DNA from: Methanobacteriota archaeon
GTDB lineage: Archaea > Halobacteriota > Methanomicrobia > Methanomicrobiales > Methanoculleaceae
Length of the DNA stretch: 64,000 bases
Direction: 5' to 3'
Assembly: GCA_016841955.1 (NCBI GenBank)
Contig: JAENYE010000001.1
Coordinates: 62,001 to 126,000, forward strand
Part shown: positions 17,698 through 27,861 of the stretch, piece after piece
Position numbering within the stretch: position 1 is the stretch's first letter
Layout: the number at the start of each line of letters is the position of its first letter
The notes under the pieces: model-generated
What the model was told of the DNA's origin: nothing
Seen by the model: only the letters and a program-made list of their open reading frames with translations
Databases searched by the model: none
Program-made: the position numbers and the translations under genes

Positions 17698-20600
17698 TTA
17701 CTGGAGCCTGATGTAATCTTTCTGCCCGTTTCCGACATGGACTGAACAGGTATCCCAGGCATCCGGGGCATCGGGCGCGGTGGCATAGACCCTGACCATG
17801 TAGTCACCCGGGGGGAGAGCCCGGGCGTCCAGAGAGGTTTCCATCGGGCTCACACCGGGCAAGGACGTCAGGGTATCGAACCGGACCCACGTGTACCCGC
17901 CGTCGCCCGAGTAGGAGACCTGCTGCACGGCCTCGGACTTCCCGGTGTAGTTCAGGTCCCAGGCGAGAGAGGGGAACTCGGTGACCGGCGACGTGCAGGC
18001 AAGACCGGAGACGGTGAGCGAACCGACATCCACGGTGGTGTTCTCCTCGCCGAACGCCGTTATGTAGACGCGGGGCAGCGGCACCCGGTCGCGGTCGTTG
18101 AACATGATGGTCGCCCCGTTCCCGAAGAGACCGATCGTGCCTTCGGCAAGGACCCGGAGCCGGAAGGTCGCCTCCCAGGTCTGGTTGAGGCGAATGGTGC
18201 CGGCATCGAAGTGCAGTGTCCGGTTGTCCTGCCATGCGGCGGTGTCGTCCCGGGTGTACGCGGGAATGAACTCCATCGTGCTGTTGTAACTCCGTATCAG
18301 CGTGGACGCTCCCTCTTCGTAGACGTAGTCGAAGACCTGGTCGCCGGCGACCGGGTCGCTGTCCACTTCCACGTTCTCGAAGGCGACGTCTACGGTGGTG
18401 TTGACGCCTGCTTCGGTCTTGAGGTCGCCGGCGATCTGGCGGTAGACTTCGACGAGGTCGGAGGGTGTCTGCGCGATGTAGTGTTTCCCTCCCGAGTCCG
18501 TAGCGAGGATACGCATGGTCTCGTTGCAGTCGGTCGAGACGGCGGACGAGAAGGTGATGGTGTAGATCTGGATATCGTTGTTCCGGGCATATACCGCCAT
18601 GTTCTCTTCTCCGTCGGGAAGGCCGAAGGGATACCAGTTATTGGTCCGCTGCCCGAACTGCTCGGGGTCCTTTGTATCGAGGTAGGATCCCGAACGGGCG
18701 AGGGGATCCCCGTACCAGTCGTAGTCCCCGTCGATGAGGAAGACCAGCGCCTTCACTGCTCCCGGCCTGCCGTTCTCCTTCAACTCGGTGATTCCCTCGT
18801 ACAGCGCCTTGCGCACCGGGTTTCCGCCGCTCGGGATGAGGGTGCTGATGCCGGCCCGCACGTCGCCGAAGTTGTTCGCCCCCGGGGAACTGTCCCCGGG
18901 CAGCGGGACGTCCAGGGTGGCGTGGCCGGCGTAGTCGTTCCGGTGGTTGCCGTCGCCGGGGTAGTTGGCGTCGATGTAGTCGGCATCATCCTTGCCGTCC
19001 TGATCGATCCCGACGTCCTGGATCTTTGAGATCGTCAGTTCCTGGTTGCTGTCCGTCGGATTGATGGACGCAAGCCCGTTGTAGCCGAACGAGAGCAGGC
19101 CGATCCGGTCCCACCCGGGGATCATGTGGTCGATGAAGACAGGAGCGGCCTCCATAACCGTGACCATGTGGTCGGGGTAATCGCTGACCATTGTATCAGC
19201 GCGGTCGATGCAGAGGACCACATCGATCGGGTCCGGTTTCATCGCCCAGCCGTCGCCCCGGAGGCGGATGGTGACGTCGACCGTCTCGTTCACCGTGACC
19301 GTCTCGGGGGCGACATGCGTCTCGACGGAGAGGTAGGGATAGTTCATCCAGGTGAGGGTGACGGGCCGCTCGATACCGTTCCACTTCGCGACAACTTCAC
19401 AGGTGCCGGTTGCGGTCGGGCTGTAGTCGGGGGCGCCGTATTCGATGGTGAACGCACCCGGGAGGAATTCTACAGATGCAATGCCGAACGCGTCGGTGGT
19501 AGCGCTCGCCGCAGAGAGTGACGGGGGTGCGGTCTGGTTGTAGGGCTCGACGGCGACATTTAGTATCGAGAACGAGACCACCTCGCCCGCGACCGGGTTG
19601 CTGTACTGGTCGACGACCTTCGCCCGTATGACCGCCGGGGTAGAACCGGGCACGTCACGGCTCGGCATCGTCTCGGGGCAGGTGGAAAGGAGGAGGTTCG
19701 TCGCTTCGCTGCTGACGAACGCGAGGTCCCGCGAGCAGGTGACTGAGGTGTTGTCGACGGCGGTCGCTGTGACCGTGACACCGCCGATCGTCTCCCGCGG
19801 GCCGTAACTGACCTGCACCTGTCCGTGTACGTTCGTCGTGACCAGCGTCTCCCCCTCGCCGCTCACGTTCGTGGTGATCGCGAGCACTCGCCCGCAGGAC
19901 GGATTCCCGTACCCGTCCAGGAGCGTGTAGGTGAGGAGGAACCTGCTCGTTCCGTCCGCGATCACGCTCGCAGGCTGCACGTCGACCTCGATCGCACAGG
20001 GCCCTCCGTTTGTCACGCCGGAGATCGTCAGGTAGCGGTCGGGCAACGGTTCGGGCGGGCTGACCAGGACGATGTTCTCGCCCGGCAGCGTGTCGACCCG
20101 GAGCGTCACGGTGGCGTTCCCGGCCGCATCCACAGTGACTTCGGCGCCATCGAGCGTCGCGTTCCCCGAGGGGGAACCTACCATGAAGCCCACGGTTTCG
20201 GCAATCCTTCGATCATCCACCGCATTCCCGTAGCGATCGACCATCCCGACGACGATCTCCGTCGTCTCCCCGACGGTCACTTCCGGCGAGTACCAGATGT
20301 TTGCGATCCGGTACGGCGCCGCGTGGTCGATCTGCTGCTCGAACGTCTTCGTCTGCACCGTCTCAGTCTCACCGTCGTTGTACGAGACGGTCACCGTGAT
20401 CGGCGCGGTCCCACTGGCGGTTTTGGGGGTGAAGACCGCCGTCGCCATGCCGGTGGCGTCCGTCTTGGTGACGGCGGGCGTGATGCTCCCAAAGGCACTG
20501 TCCACCGTGAACTCAACGGCGCCCCCCCCGAAGTTGGTGTTGCCGGTGGCGCTGTCTGAGACCTGCACCGTGATGATCGCGGTCTCGCTGCCCCCCGCCG

Positions 20601-20715
20601 TCAGCCACTCGCTGCTCGTGTCGATCTCAACCTTATCGGGTACCAGGGCACCAGCCGGGGCCACAAGGAGGAGCAGCCCGGCAATGACTATGTATGCACA
20701 TATCCATCCCTTCAT
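17698..20715 (-). CDS. Giant secreted protein with Ig-like repeats and a degenerate VWA domain (paralogue 1)
   Basis: About 1005 residues. A signal peptide (MKGWICAYIVIAGLLLL...APAGALVPD) precedes several invasin/intimin-like Ig domains, then a von Willebrand factor A domain near residues 495-720. The MIDAS position reads DRADT instead of DxSxS (near residue 500), so metal binding is probably weakened or lost. No C-terminal anchor is visible. The start is set by alignment with the paralogue at 21077-24013 (MNGW) and by the TATA box, which places the transcript start near 20724; ATGs at 20733 and 20745 would lie upstream of it, and 20721 is an alternative. Probably cell-surface or adhesive; no function can be assigned. 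Confidence 0.8.
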   Translation of the reverse strand: MKGWICAYIVIAGLLLLVAPAGALVPDKVEIDTSSEWLTAGGSETAIITVQVSDSATGNTNFGGGAVEFTVDSAFGSITPAVTKTDATGMATAVFTPKTASGTAPITVTVSYNDGETETVQTKTFEQQIDHAAPYRIANIWYSPEVTVGETTEIVVGMVDRYGNAVDDRRIAETVGFMVGSPSGNATLDGAEVTVDAAGNATVTLRVDTLPGENIVLVSPPEPLPDRYLTISGVTNGGPCAIEVDVQPASVIADGTSRFLLTYTLLDGYGNPSCGRVLAITTNVSGEGETLVTTNVHGQVQVSYGPRETIGGVTVTATAVDNTSVTCSRDLAFVSSEATNLLLSTCPETMPSRDVPGSTPAVIRAKVVDQYSNPVAGEVVSFSILNVAVEPYNQTAPPSLSAASATTDAFGIASVEFLPGAFTIEYGAPDYSPTATGTCEVVAKWNGIERPVTLTWMNYPYLSVETHVAPETVTVNETVDVTIRLRGDGWAMKPDPIDVVLCIDRADTMVSDYPDHMVTVMEAAPVFIDHMIPGWDRIGLLSFGYNGLASINPTDSNQELTISKIQDVGIDQDGKDDADYIDANYPGDGNHRNDYAGHATLDVPLPGDSSPGANNFGDVRAGISTLIPSGGNPVRKALYEGITELKENGRPGAVKALVFLIDGDYDWYGDPLARSGSYLDTKDPEQFGQRTNNWYPFGLPDGEENMAVYARNNDIQIYTITFSSAVSTDCNETMRILATDSGGKHYIAQTPSDLVEVYRQIAGDLKTEAGVNTTVDVAFENVEVDSDPVAGDQVFDYVYEEGASTLIRSYNSTMEFIPAYTRDDTAAWQDNRTLHFDAGTIRLNQTWEATFRLRVLAEGTIGLFGNGATIMFNDRDRVPLPRVYITAFGEENTTVDVGSLTVSGLACTSPVTEFPSLAWDLNYTGKSEAVQQVSYSGDGGYTWVRFDTLTSLPGVSPMETSLDARALPPGDYMVRVYATAPDAPDAWDTCSVHVGNGQKDYIRLQ

Positions 20716-20743
20716 ACGCATCGAGAGGGACATTTGATTGAAC

Positions 20744-20757
20744 ATATATATAAAAAT
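20744..20757 (-). promoter_or_regulatory. TATA box of the first Ig/VWA gene; rest of the 20716-21076 gap
   Basis: Minus strand TTTTTATATATATG. Transcription would start about 20724, nearly leaderless. The remainder of the roughly 360-base gap between the two paralogues is AT-rich near the promoter and otherwise holds only the terminator of the upstream paralogue. Confidence 0.6.
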
Positions 20758-21060
20758 AACGTATTACGAAAAATAGATCTTTAGCTAAATTACGTGATTT
20801 GATCGCTAAAAATTAGCTCTTTGTAAAAATTGTTTGAATTTCAGACAGTCATTCCGAACAAACCTTGCAGCAGGGTTCGGCACACGGGGGGATTCGTTTC
20901 CTCGCAGGGAAAGAACTGTTCCAGGGCTCACGGGAGGCCGGTTGCAGGAGGGGTTAACACGGGGAGGGGTTAGCAGTCCGTAGCCCGGGGCGTCGCCCGG
21001 GATACACACGGCCATGGTTCAACCGGTGGCAGGACCGGCATGCGTGACGCACGGGACGCT

Positions 21061-21066
21061 AAAAAA
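21061..21066 (-). terminator. T-run after the second Ig/VWA gene
   Basis: Six T on the minus strand, 10 bases after the stop codon. Confidence 0.45.
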
Positions 21067-21076
21067 GAGGGGGAGT

Positions 21077-24013
21077 TCACCCGATCTGGATGTAGGCACG
21101 CGATGCGTTCCCGATAGGAACCGGAGCATTAGCCTTATCCGTGGCCTCGGGGGCATCGAGGGCCGAAGCGACCAGCCGGATGCAGTACTCGCCGGCAGGC
21201 AGGCCCCTGACGTCCATCAGGGTTTCGCCTTGCGTCGTCGAGCGATCCACCGTCTTCGTCCAGAAGACGGTCCATGACCGTCCGTTGTCGTTCGAGTAGG
21301 CAAGGGCTTCGTCGATATCCCGGGTGCCGTTGTAGGTGACGGTCCAGGTCAGCGGGACGGTGTCGGTGAATGCATCCTGCCCGGCAGGAAGGGCCGGGTC
21401 GGCAAGGTCCACCTCGAGCCAGCGGTTGGTAATCCCCGTGTTGTTCAGGTCGGGGATGGCCGTGATGAAGGTGTCGGGGAGTTCCAGCGTTTCGGTGCCG
21501 TTGTTGAACGTGATGGTCGAGCCGGGGCCGAAGACGTTGATGTTGCCGTCGGTGAGCACTTTCAGGCGGAAGGTCGTCTCCCAGGTCTGGCCGAGGCGCA
21601 CGGTGCCGATGTCGAAACTCAGGTTCTGGTCGGCGTTCCAGTCGCCGGTCTGGTCGATGGTGGTAAAGGGGGTGATTTCATAGTGTCCCGTCTCGTTGTC
21701 GACCCAGCTCTCGACGGTGGTCGATGCCCCGTACTCGTAGACGTAGTCAAACACGTCGGCCCCGGACACGAACGCCTCGTTCACTTCGACGTTCTCAAAG
21801 ACGACGTCCAGTTCGGTGTCGACGCTGGCCTCGGTCTTGAGAGAGCCTGCGATGTCGGTGTAGACTCCGGCAAGCTCCTCAGCGGTGTCTGCATGATAGT
21901 GTTTGCCGCCGGTCTCGTCTGCAAGAGTGTCCATCGTCTTCCAAGTAGAACTCTCATTGGTAATGTCTTCTGAGAACGATATCATGTACAACCGGATGTT
22001 GTTATCCTTCGCGTAGGTGGACAATCTCTGCTCGTTCCCAAGACGTGTATAGTCCAGCTGGGGACTCCGCCAATCATACTTATGGTCCCACCCATTGCCC
22101 CGGGCAAGCGGGTCGCCATAATAGTTGTACTCGCCATCGGACATCAGGATCACGGCGTGCACGGCATCGGGATTCGGACTTTTATTAGCGATCATCTCCT
22201 GGATAGCGAGATACAACGCTTTCCGCGTACCCGTATATAAGACAGTTCCAAACCCATCGATAGTGCTGTTTACTTCCGAATAATCATAAGTCAATGGCAG
22301 ATCGCATGAGGCGTCAGTGCTATACGAAACCAGACCAATCTTATCCCGGAGGGGGTTCATCTCCCCAACAAAACTTTTTGCGGCGGCCTTTGCCGCCTCT
22401 ATTCTCGTCACCGTGCCCCCATCCTTACTGGTCATACTCCACGACTTGTCGATCACCAGCACCACGTCGATCGGGTCCGGCTGCAGCGCCCAGCCGTCAC
22501 CCTTCAGCCGTATCGTGACGTTGACCGTCTCGTTCACCGCAACCGTCTCGGGGGAGACCGCCGTCTCCACGGAGAGGTAGGGGTAGTTCTTCCAGGTCAG
22601 GGGGATCGTCCGGGTGGTGCCGTTCCACGTCGCCCGGACGGTCGCCGTGCCGGTCGCTGTCGGGCTGTAGCCCGGCGCATCCGGATCGGTCGTGAACGCA
22701 CCCGGGTGGAACACGACGACGGCATACCCGTTTGCATCGGTCCCGGCAGATGCCGCATCAAGATACGGCGCCTCGGTCTGGTTATACGCACCGACATCGA
22801 CCGATCCGGAAACGATCTCGAACGTCACCGTCTCGCCCTCGACCGGGTTCCCCTTGACATCCATCACCTTGGCCCGGATCTGCGAGACGGTATCGGATTT
22901 GACATCCCGGCTCGGCATCGACTGCGGGTTTGCGGAGAGGAGCATGTTCACCGGATCGGTGCTGGTGAACTCCACCTCCTGCGATACGCTCACGTTCGGG
23001 TTCGCGGCTGCCGTGGCAGTGAGGGTCACGATGCCGACGGAGTCCTCGGGCCCGTAGGTGACCATCACCTGTCCGCGGGAGTTGGAGTACAGGAGAGCGT
23101 TCTCCTGCTCTGCCGGTCGGCCTTCACGCTGTATCGAGGCATTCACCCAGAGACCCTGCCCGGCGACGAGGTTTCCGTACCCGTCAAGCAGGGTGTAGGT
23201 GAACTCGACCACCTTATCCCCGTCGGCCGGGACGGAAGCACCGGGAGGGTCGAGCACCTGCGTGATGCTGGACGGCACACCGTTCGCTACGCCGGTGATA
23301 GAGATATAGCCGCTCCTGACCGGCGCCGGCGGCAGGACCATGACAAGATTCTCTCCTGCCGCCGTATCAACCCGGAGCAGTGCCGTAGCATTTCCGGCCG
23401 CATTCACCGGCACCGCGACCTCGTCCGGCACGACGGCACCGACGAACGTCGCGTTCCCGGTGGGGGAGCCCACCATGAAGTATACGGTCTCGGGAGTGCT
23501 ATTCAGGGCGTCCTCCCGCCTGCTGTCCACCGGGTTTCCATACCGGTCCGCCACCCTGACGGCGATTGCCGTCGTCTCCCCGACCGTCACCTCCGGCTCG
23601 TACAGGACATCGGCAATAACGTACGGGGCTGCATGGTCAACCCGGCAGACAGTAGCGTTGCTTACCTCCTGGCCCTGGGAGGAGAACCGTGCCGTGATCG
23701 CCACGTCTCCGCTGCGCTGGGCGGGCCTGAAGACCGCCGTCGCCGTACCGGCACTGTCGGTCAGTGCCGAGGCAGGCGAAATACTGCCATATGTGCTATC
23801 CACTGCAAAATCGATGGCAACCCCCCCAAACGAGGTATTGCCGGAAGTGCTGTTCGAGACCTGCACCGTGACGGTCGCGGCATCGCTACTACTCCCCGCC
23901 GTCAGCCACTGCGCTGTTGTGTCGATTGTAATAGTATCGGGTACCAGCGCACCGGCCGGGGCCGCCAGCAGAAGCAGCCCGACGGCCAGGCACACATACA
24001 TCCATCCATTCAT
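21077..24013 (-). CDS. Giant secreted protein with Ig-like repeats and an intact VWA domain (paralogue 2)
   Basis: 978 residues from the ATG at 24013 (MNGWMYVCLAVGLLLL..., signal peptide ending near APAGA), with GGTGGAG just upstream and a TATA box at 24046. Same order as its neighbour: Ig-like repeats, then a VWA domain near residues 510-720. Here the MIDAS is intact (DKSWS near residue 520, TGTRKAL, SDGEYNYYGD), so divalent-metal-dependent ligand binding is plausible. N-glycosylation sequons (NxT/S) are frequent. The VWA-coding stretch around 21940-22440 is visibly richer in A+T than the flanks. Function unknown; surface adhesion or matrix is an inference. Confidence 0.82.
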   Translation of the reverse strand: MNGWMYVCLAVGLLLLAAPAGALVPDTITIDTTAQWLTAGSSSDAATVTVQVSNSTSGNTSFGGVAIDFAVDSTYGSISPASALTDSAGTATAVFRPAQRSGDVAITARFSSQGQEVSNATVCRVDHAAPYVIADVLYEPEVTVGETTAIAVRVADRYGNPVDSRREDALNSTPETVYFMVGSPTGNATFVGAVVPDEVAVPVNAAGNATALLRVDTAAGENLVMVLPPAPVRSGYISITGVANGVPSSITQVLDPPGASVPADGDKVVEFTYTLLDGYGNLVAGQGLWVNASIQREGRPAEQENALLYSNSRGQVMVTYGPEDSVGIVTLTATAAANPNVSVSQEVEFTSTDPVNMLLSANPQSMPSRDVKSDTVSQIRAKVMDVKGNPVEGETVTFEIVSGSVDVGAYNQTEAPYLDAASAGTDANGYAVVVFHPGAFTTDPDAPGYSPTATGTATVRATWNGTTRTIPLTWKNYPYLSVETAVSPETVAVNETVNVTIRLKGDGWALQPDPIDVVLVIDKSWSMTSKDGGTVTRIEAAKAAAKSFVGEMNPLRDKIGLVSYSTDASCDLPLTYDYSEVNSTIDGFGTVLYTGTRKALYLAIQEMIANKSPNPDAVHAVILMSDGEYNYYGDPLARGNGWDHKYDWRSPQLDYTRLGNEQRLSTYAKDNNIRLYMISFSEDITNESSTWKTMDTLADETGGKHYHADTAEELAGVYTDIAGSLKTEASVDTELDVVFENVEVNEAFVSGADVFDYVYEYGASTTVESWVDNETGHYEITPFTTIDQTGDWNADQNLSFDIGTVRLGQTWETTFRLKVLTDGNINVFGPGSTITFNNGTETLELPDTFITAIPDLNNTGITNRWLEVDLADPALPAGQDAFTDTVPLTWTVTYNGTRDIDEALAYSNDNGRSWTVFWTKTVDRSTTQGETLMDVRGLPAGEYCIRLVASALDAPEATDKANAPVPIGNASRAYIQIG

Positions 24014-24045
24014 ACTCCACCGTATGTGTTCCTGACACACCATTG

Positions 24046-24054
24046 CATATAAAG
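24046..24054 (-). promoter_or_regulatory. TATA box of the second Ig/VWA gene
   Basis: Minus strand CCTTTATATG, about 37 bases upstream of the ATG. Confidence 0.55.
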
Positions 24055-24259
24055 GTTGCCACCAAGGAGGGGGGCTCAGAGGGGTCCTTTTTCGGATAGA
24101 ACAATAATATCCACGCAAATTGAACAAATTTTCGACAGGGAGGGTACCCGGACGAAAAAAAGATATTCCCGGACCTCCAGCCAAAAAATATCATTTCTCC
24201 CCGGAGTAAATTCCGTCGTCTGACTCCGGGACAATTGTACTACCCGGGACCCCGCCTCT

Positions 24260-24265
24260 AAAAAA
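24260..24265 (-). terminator. T-run after the PEGA/Cna-like repeat protein gene
   Basis: Six T on the minus strand about 15 bases after the stop. A second T-run lies further on, near 24155. Confidence 0.4.
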
Positions 24266-24280
24266 GCAATATCGGGAAGC

Positions 24281-25675
24281 CTACAGGCTGTCCCGGCCGC
24301 CTGACCTGCCCCGATTCCGTCTGGAACGCCTGTGCCGCACGATAGCGACCGCCGCGAGGAGGACCGCAGCAACAACCCCGACGCCGGCCACGAGCATCCA
24401 GACGTTGATATCCTGTTCCATGACGAGCGGGACAGTAAACTCGGTCGTGCCGAGCGGGATCTCGGCGTCGACCGAGATGTTCCGGTAGCCGTCACAGGCA
24501 GCAGTGACGGCATACACCTTGTTCGTAACGAGCGCCGTGTTGAGGCGTCCCTGGCTGTCGGTCACCCCGACAACCCGACCGTCGATAACAATGACCGCAT
24601 CGGTCACCGCTTTCCGGTCGGGACCTTCCGCGCGGATGGTCACGCTCGCCCGGTCGTAACCAAGTTCGGCGACGATATCCTCTCCCTGCCCGGAGATCTG
24701 GTGCGTCTCGCTCCAGTCCTGGTAGCCGGATGCCCGCACCACAATCTCGTAGGTGCCTGCATTGATGTCGGAGAGCATGAACCGACCATACTGGCTGGTC
24801 TTGCCCTTGAGCGTCCCGTTGAGGTAGACCTCAGCCCCGTCGATCGGTTTCGTCGCCTCGTTGAAGGCTGTTATCGAGACCGGGTATGCAGACTTCGAGA
24901 GGTCCACCGTGAAGAGGACGTCGTCCACCTCGAGATAGCGGCTTTCCTGGTAGGCCTGGTAGTCGGGCGCCGTGACCCTGAAGGAATACCTCTTCGCCCG
25001 CTCCAGGTGGAGCGGCAGCCTGCCGTCGGCGTCGGTCACCCCGGTGCGCGTGTTGTCGATGTACACCTCCGCGCCTTTGAGGGGAGCAAGGGTCCCGGCG
25101 TCCCGGACCTGGATCGCCAGGAGGTCGTTACTAAAGAGCCAGTACTGGACGACCCTGTCGCTGTTCTCCATCTGCACGGTCTTTGAGAGGTCGTAGTAAC
25201 CCGACGCACGTATCTCGACGTTGTATAACTCACCTGCCTTCACCGGGAAGTTCACGAGCCCGCTGCTGCCGGTGACCTCCGAGTCGGAGTAGTCCGTGCC
25301 CTCGACGCGCACCACGGCACCGACGACCGGTTTCAGGGTCGCCGCATCGTAGAGCTCGAACGTGAGGGTCTCGTCCTCCCGGGCCATATCGACCTCAACA
25401 CGGGTCGCGTCGTAATCGACGTATTCCACCCAGTTCCGGTAGCCTTTCCGGACGACCTTCAGGTACAGGTCCTTCTTCCCGGAATGAACGTAGGAGTAGG
25501 TGCCGTCCGATGCGGTGCTTCCCACGTAGTCCCCGTCGACGTATATAGAGGCATCGACGAGCGCGTCATCGGTCTGCTCGTCGACCACGCTGATGCGCAG
25601 GGTGACCGCCTGCGCCGTGCAGCAGAGGAAGAGGCAGGAGACGAGAAGAGCTATGATGAGACGACGATTCTTCAT
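24281..25675 (-). CDS. Secreted, membrane-anchored protein with repeated carboxypeptidase-regulatory-like (PEGA-type) domains
   Basis: 464 residues: signal peptide (MKNRRLIIALLVSCLFLCC), about five repeats of an 80-residue beta-sandwich each with the pattern (V/A)xVYxxG..xGxTxxDG.. (for example IYVDGDYVGSTASDGTY and VYLNGTLKGKTSQYGRF), then a C-terminal transmembrane helix (MLVAGVGVVAAVLLAAVAIV) and an arginine-rich stop-transfer tail. The domains should face outward. The ATG at 25675 gives the signal peptide; the upstream ATG adds seven residues. Its place beside the Ig/VWA proteins suggests a cell-envelope role. No enzymatic motif was seen. Confidence 0.75.
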   Translation of the reverse strand: MKNRRLIIALLVSCLFLCCTAQAVTLRISVVDEQTDDALVDASIYVDGDYVGSTASDGTYSYVHSGKKDLYLKVVRKGYRNWVEYVDYDATRVEVDMAREDETLTFELYDAATLKPVVGAVVRVEGTDYSDSEVTGSSGLVNFPVKAGELYNVEIRASGYYDLSKTVQMENSDRVVQYWLFSNDLLAIQVRDAGTLAPLKGAEVYIDNTRTGVTDADGRLPLHLERAKRYSFRVTAPDYQAYQESRYLEVDDVLFTVDLSKSAYPVSITAFNEATKPIDGAEVYLNGTLKGKTSQYGRFMLSDINAGTYEIVVRASGYQDWSETHQISGQGEDIVAELGYDRASVTIRAEGPDRKAVTDAVIVIDGRVVGVTDSQGRLNTALVTNKVYAVTAACDGYRNISVDAEIPLGTTEFTVPLVMEQDINVWMLVAGVGVVAAVLLAAVAIVRHRRSRRNRGRSGGRDSL

Positions 25676-25714
25676 GCAGGAGTATACTGCGGTCAAAAAT
25701 TTGAGTGCTTCGGT

Positions 25715-27238
25715 TTACACCCAGCGCTCCGGAGGAATACGTTCAAGTACCATGCCTTCCACAAGCACCGGCATCAGCGTCCGGCCGACCTCGATCGCAC
25801 GCTCAAGCCGCCATTCCCGCTCTGCGAAGATGGTGAAGATGGGGTCGCCCTTCTTGACCCGGGTTCCCTTCTTTGCGTGGATCTTGAGCCCCGCGCCGTG
25901 ATCGTAGGGTGAGCCCGCGAGCCGGGCGAGCGTGACGAGGGCGCTGTTGTTCAACTCGATGACGTAGCCGTCCTGCGGCGCCCTCACGTCGAACCGGTAC
26001 TCCCCGGGGGCGAGATCCGCGGCCTTCACGGTCGGATCGCCGCCCTGGATCTCGATGATCTGCCGCATCTTTTCGAGCGCCTTGCCGCTCTGGAGGATCT
26101 CTGCGGCCACCTGGGACCCCTGCCCCTGTGCGGCCTTCCCGGCCATCTCGAGCGCGATCCCGGCGAGGGAGAGGCTTTTCTGGATCAGGGAGTTCGGCTC
26201 GGTCGCCCCTTCGAGAACGGCGAGCGCCTCGTGCACCTCGAGGTTCGGGCCGATGGTGTGACCGACGAGCGACTCACCGTAACTCAGCGCGCACTCGACC
26301 CGCATGCCGAGCCGCTCGCCGAGTTCGATGAACTCCCGGGCGAGTTTCCGGCCCTCCTGGGCCGTCGCGATCTTGGTGTTCCGGCCGACCGGGATATCGA
26401 TGACCACGAGGTCGGCGCCGACAGCGAACTTCTTGGCCATGACACTCGCCATCATCTGGCCTCGGGCGTCGATGCGAAGTGGATACTCGTAGGTGATGAT
26501 CTTGTCGTCGGCGGGGGCGATGTTCGTGGCACCGCCCCAGACGATGACGCCGCCGACCTTCTGGGTCATCTGCTGCACCTCGAGCGCCGGGAACGAGACG
26601 GGCGCGAGAACCTCCATGAGGTCTGCGGTCCCGCCGGCGCCGGTGATGGCGCGGGAGCTGGTCTTGGGGATCATGAGACCGCTCGCGGCGATGATCGGCG
26701 CGATCAGGAGGGTGATCTTGTTCCCGGGCACGCCCCCGATGGAGTGTTTGTCGACGACGGGGTGCCGGGTGAAGCGGAGGCGGTCCCCGGTCTCGACCGT
26801 GGCTCTCGTCAGGTACTCCACCTCGTCCATATCGAGGCCGTTGATGTAGGATGCGGTGACGTAGGCGGTGATCTCGCCCGGCGAGAGGATGTCGCTGACG
26901 AGATCCCTGACGATATCCAGGGTCTCGTCCTTGGTAAACCGACCGCCGTCCATCTTCTTCTTGATGTGCGAGAGGGATGCCGGCCGCTCGGCGCCGCGGA
27001 CCTCGACGGGAGTCCCCTCGTCGACGGCAAGCGTGGCGTTCAGCGGCCGGTAGACGCCGATGACGCCCGGCTCGATGAGCGACCCGGTGGTGTCGACGTG
27101 GGCCTGGGCGGTCTTCCCCGTCGCTTCGTCGACGACCTGGACGCGGTCGCCGTCGCGGACCCGCATGTTCCGTGCGTCGGTGCTGTGGAGGAGAACCCCC
27201 CGGTTTGCGATGTCGAGCAGTTTCACGGTCAGTTTCAT
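25715..27238 (-). CDS. deoA: AMP phosphorylase
   Basis: 507 residues with an N-terminal archaeal extension and a thymidine/pyrimidine-phosphorylase core ([39 protein letters not shown]). The length and N-terminal double-psi-type domain match the archaeal AMP phosphorylase of the pentose bisphosphate pathway, which converts NMP plus phosphate to ribose-1,5-bisphosphate for type III RubisCO. The other enzymes of that pathway are not in this window. Confidence 0.92.
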   Translation of the reverse strand: MKLTVKLLDIANRGVLLHSTDARNMRVRDGDRVQVVDEATGKTAQAHVDTTGSLIEPGVIGVYRPLNATLAVDEGTPVEVRGAERPASLSHIKKKMDGGRFTKDETLDIVRDLVSDILSPGEITAYVTASYINGLDMDEVEYLTRATVETGDRLRFTRHPVVDKHSIGGVPGNKITLLIAPIIAASGLMIPKTSSRAITGAGGTADLMEVLAPVSFPALEVQQMTQKVGGVIVWGGATNIAPADDKIITYEYPLRIDARGQMMASVMAKKFAVGADLVVIDIPVGRNTKIATAQEGRKLAREFIELGERLGMRVECALSYGESLVGHTIGPNLEVHEALAVLEGATEPNSLIQKSLSLAGIALEMAGKAAQGQGSQVAAEILQSGKALEKMRQIIEIQGGDPTVKAADLAPGEYRFDVRAPQDGYVIELNNSALVTLARLAGSPYDHGAGLKIHAKKGTRVKKGDPIFTIFAEREWRLERAIEVGRTLMPVLVEGMVLERIPPERWV

Positions 27239-27474
27239 GTGAGTAACCCCATCCTGTCTGAAATTGCGGTGTCGTACTACTTAAGGACGGCTGATCGGGT
27301 GAGTGGAACCCCAGGGGCAACCCCAGGTCAGCCAGTGGCGGTGTAAAAGGTCGTCACACCACGGGGGATGCTGCACAAGCGCGTGCTCGACAACCCTATC
27401 ACGGGAAACGTTAATGCGCAAGCGTCCCCATCTAGAACATACAGAACTTCCGGGCACGCCCCGGGGTGAGAACG

Positions 27475-27861
27475 ATGGAAAGGAACGTCTGGCATGCACT
27501 TGAGCGGCTCAGGGGCGTCGAGGGTTTCGAGAAGGTCCGCTTCATCATCCTCTACGGCTCCGTTGCCGAAGGGCGGGCGAGGACAGGGTCTGATGTCGAT
27601 CTCTGCATCTACTACGACGGGCCCGCCGAGGAGGCTGGCCGGTTCAGGTTTGCGGCACTTTCAGAACTCTCCGACGACCGCTACGACATCCAGATCTTCA
27701 CTCATCTGCCGCTTTACGTCCGAAGGGAGGTCCTGCGCGGACGGGTCCTCTACTGTCCCGACGAGCGGTTCCTCTACGACGTCGCGTACCAGACGATCCG
27801 CGATTTCGATGACTTCAAACACCGGCTGTACGATTATATCGGCAAGGAGGCAATGGCGTGA
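27475..27861 (+). CDS. mntA: MntA-type nucleotidyltransferase antitoxin
   Basis: 128 residues. The minimal nucleotidyltransferase signature GS-X10-DxD is exact (Gly28-Ser29 ... Asp40-x-Asp42, in LYGSVAEGR and SDVDL). The ATG at 27475 has GGGGTGAG close upstream. In the characterised HepT/MntA systems this enzyme adds AMP to a tyrosine of the HEPN toxin and neutralises it. The downstream hepT overlaps it by four bases. Confidence 0.88.
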   Translation: MERNVWHALERLRGVEGFEKVRFIILYGSVAEGRARTGSDVDLCIYYDGPAEEAGRFRFAALSELSDDRYDIQIFTHLPLYVRREVLRGRVLYCPDERFLYDVAYQTIRDFDDFKHRLYDYIGKEAMA

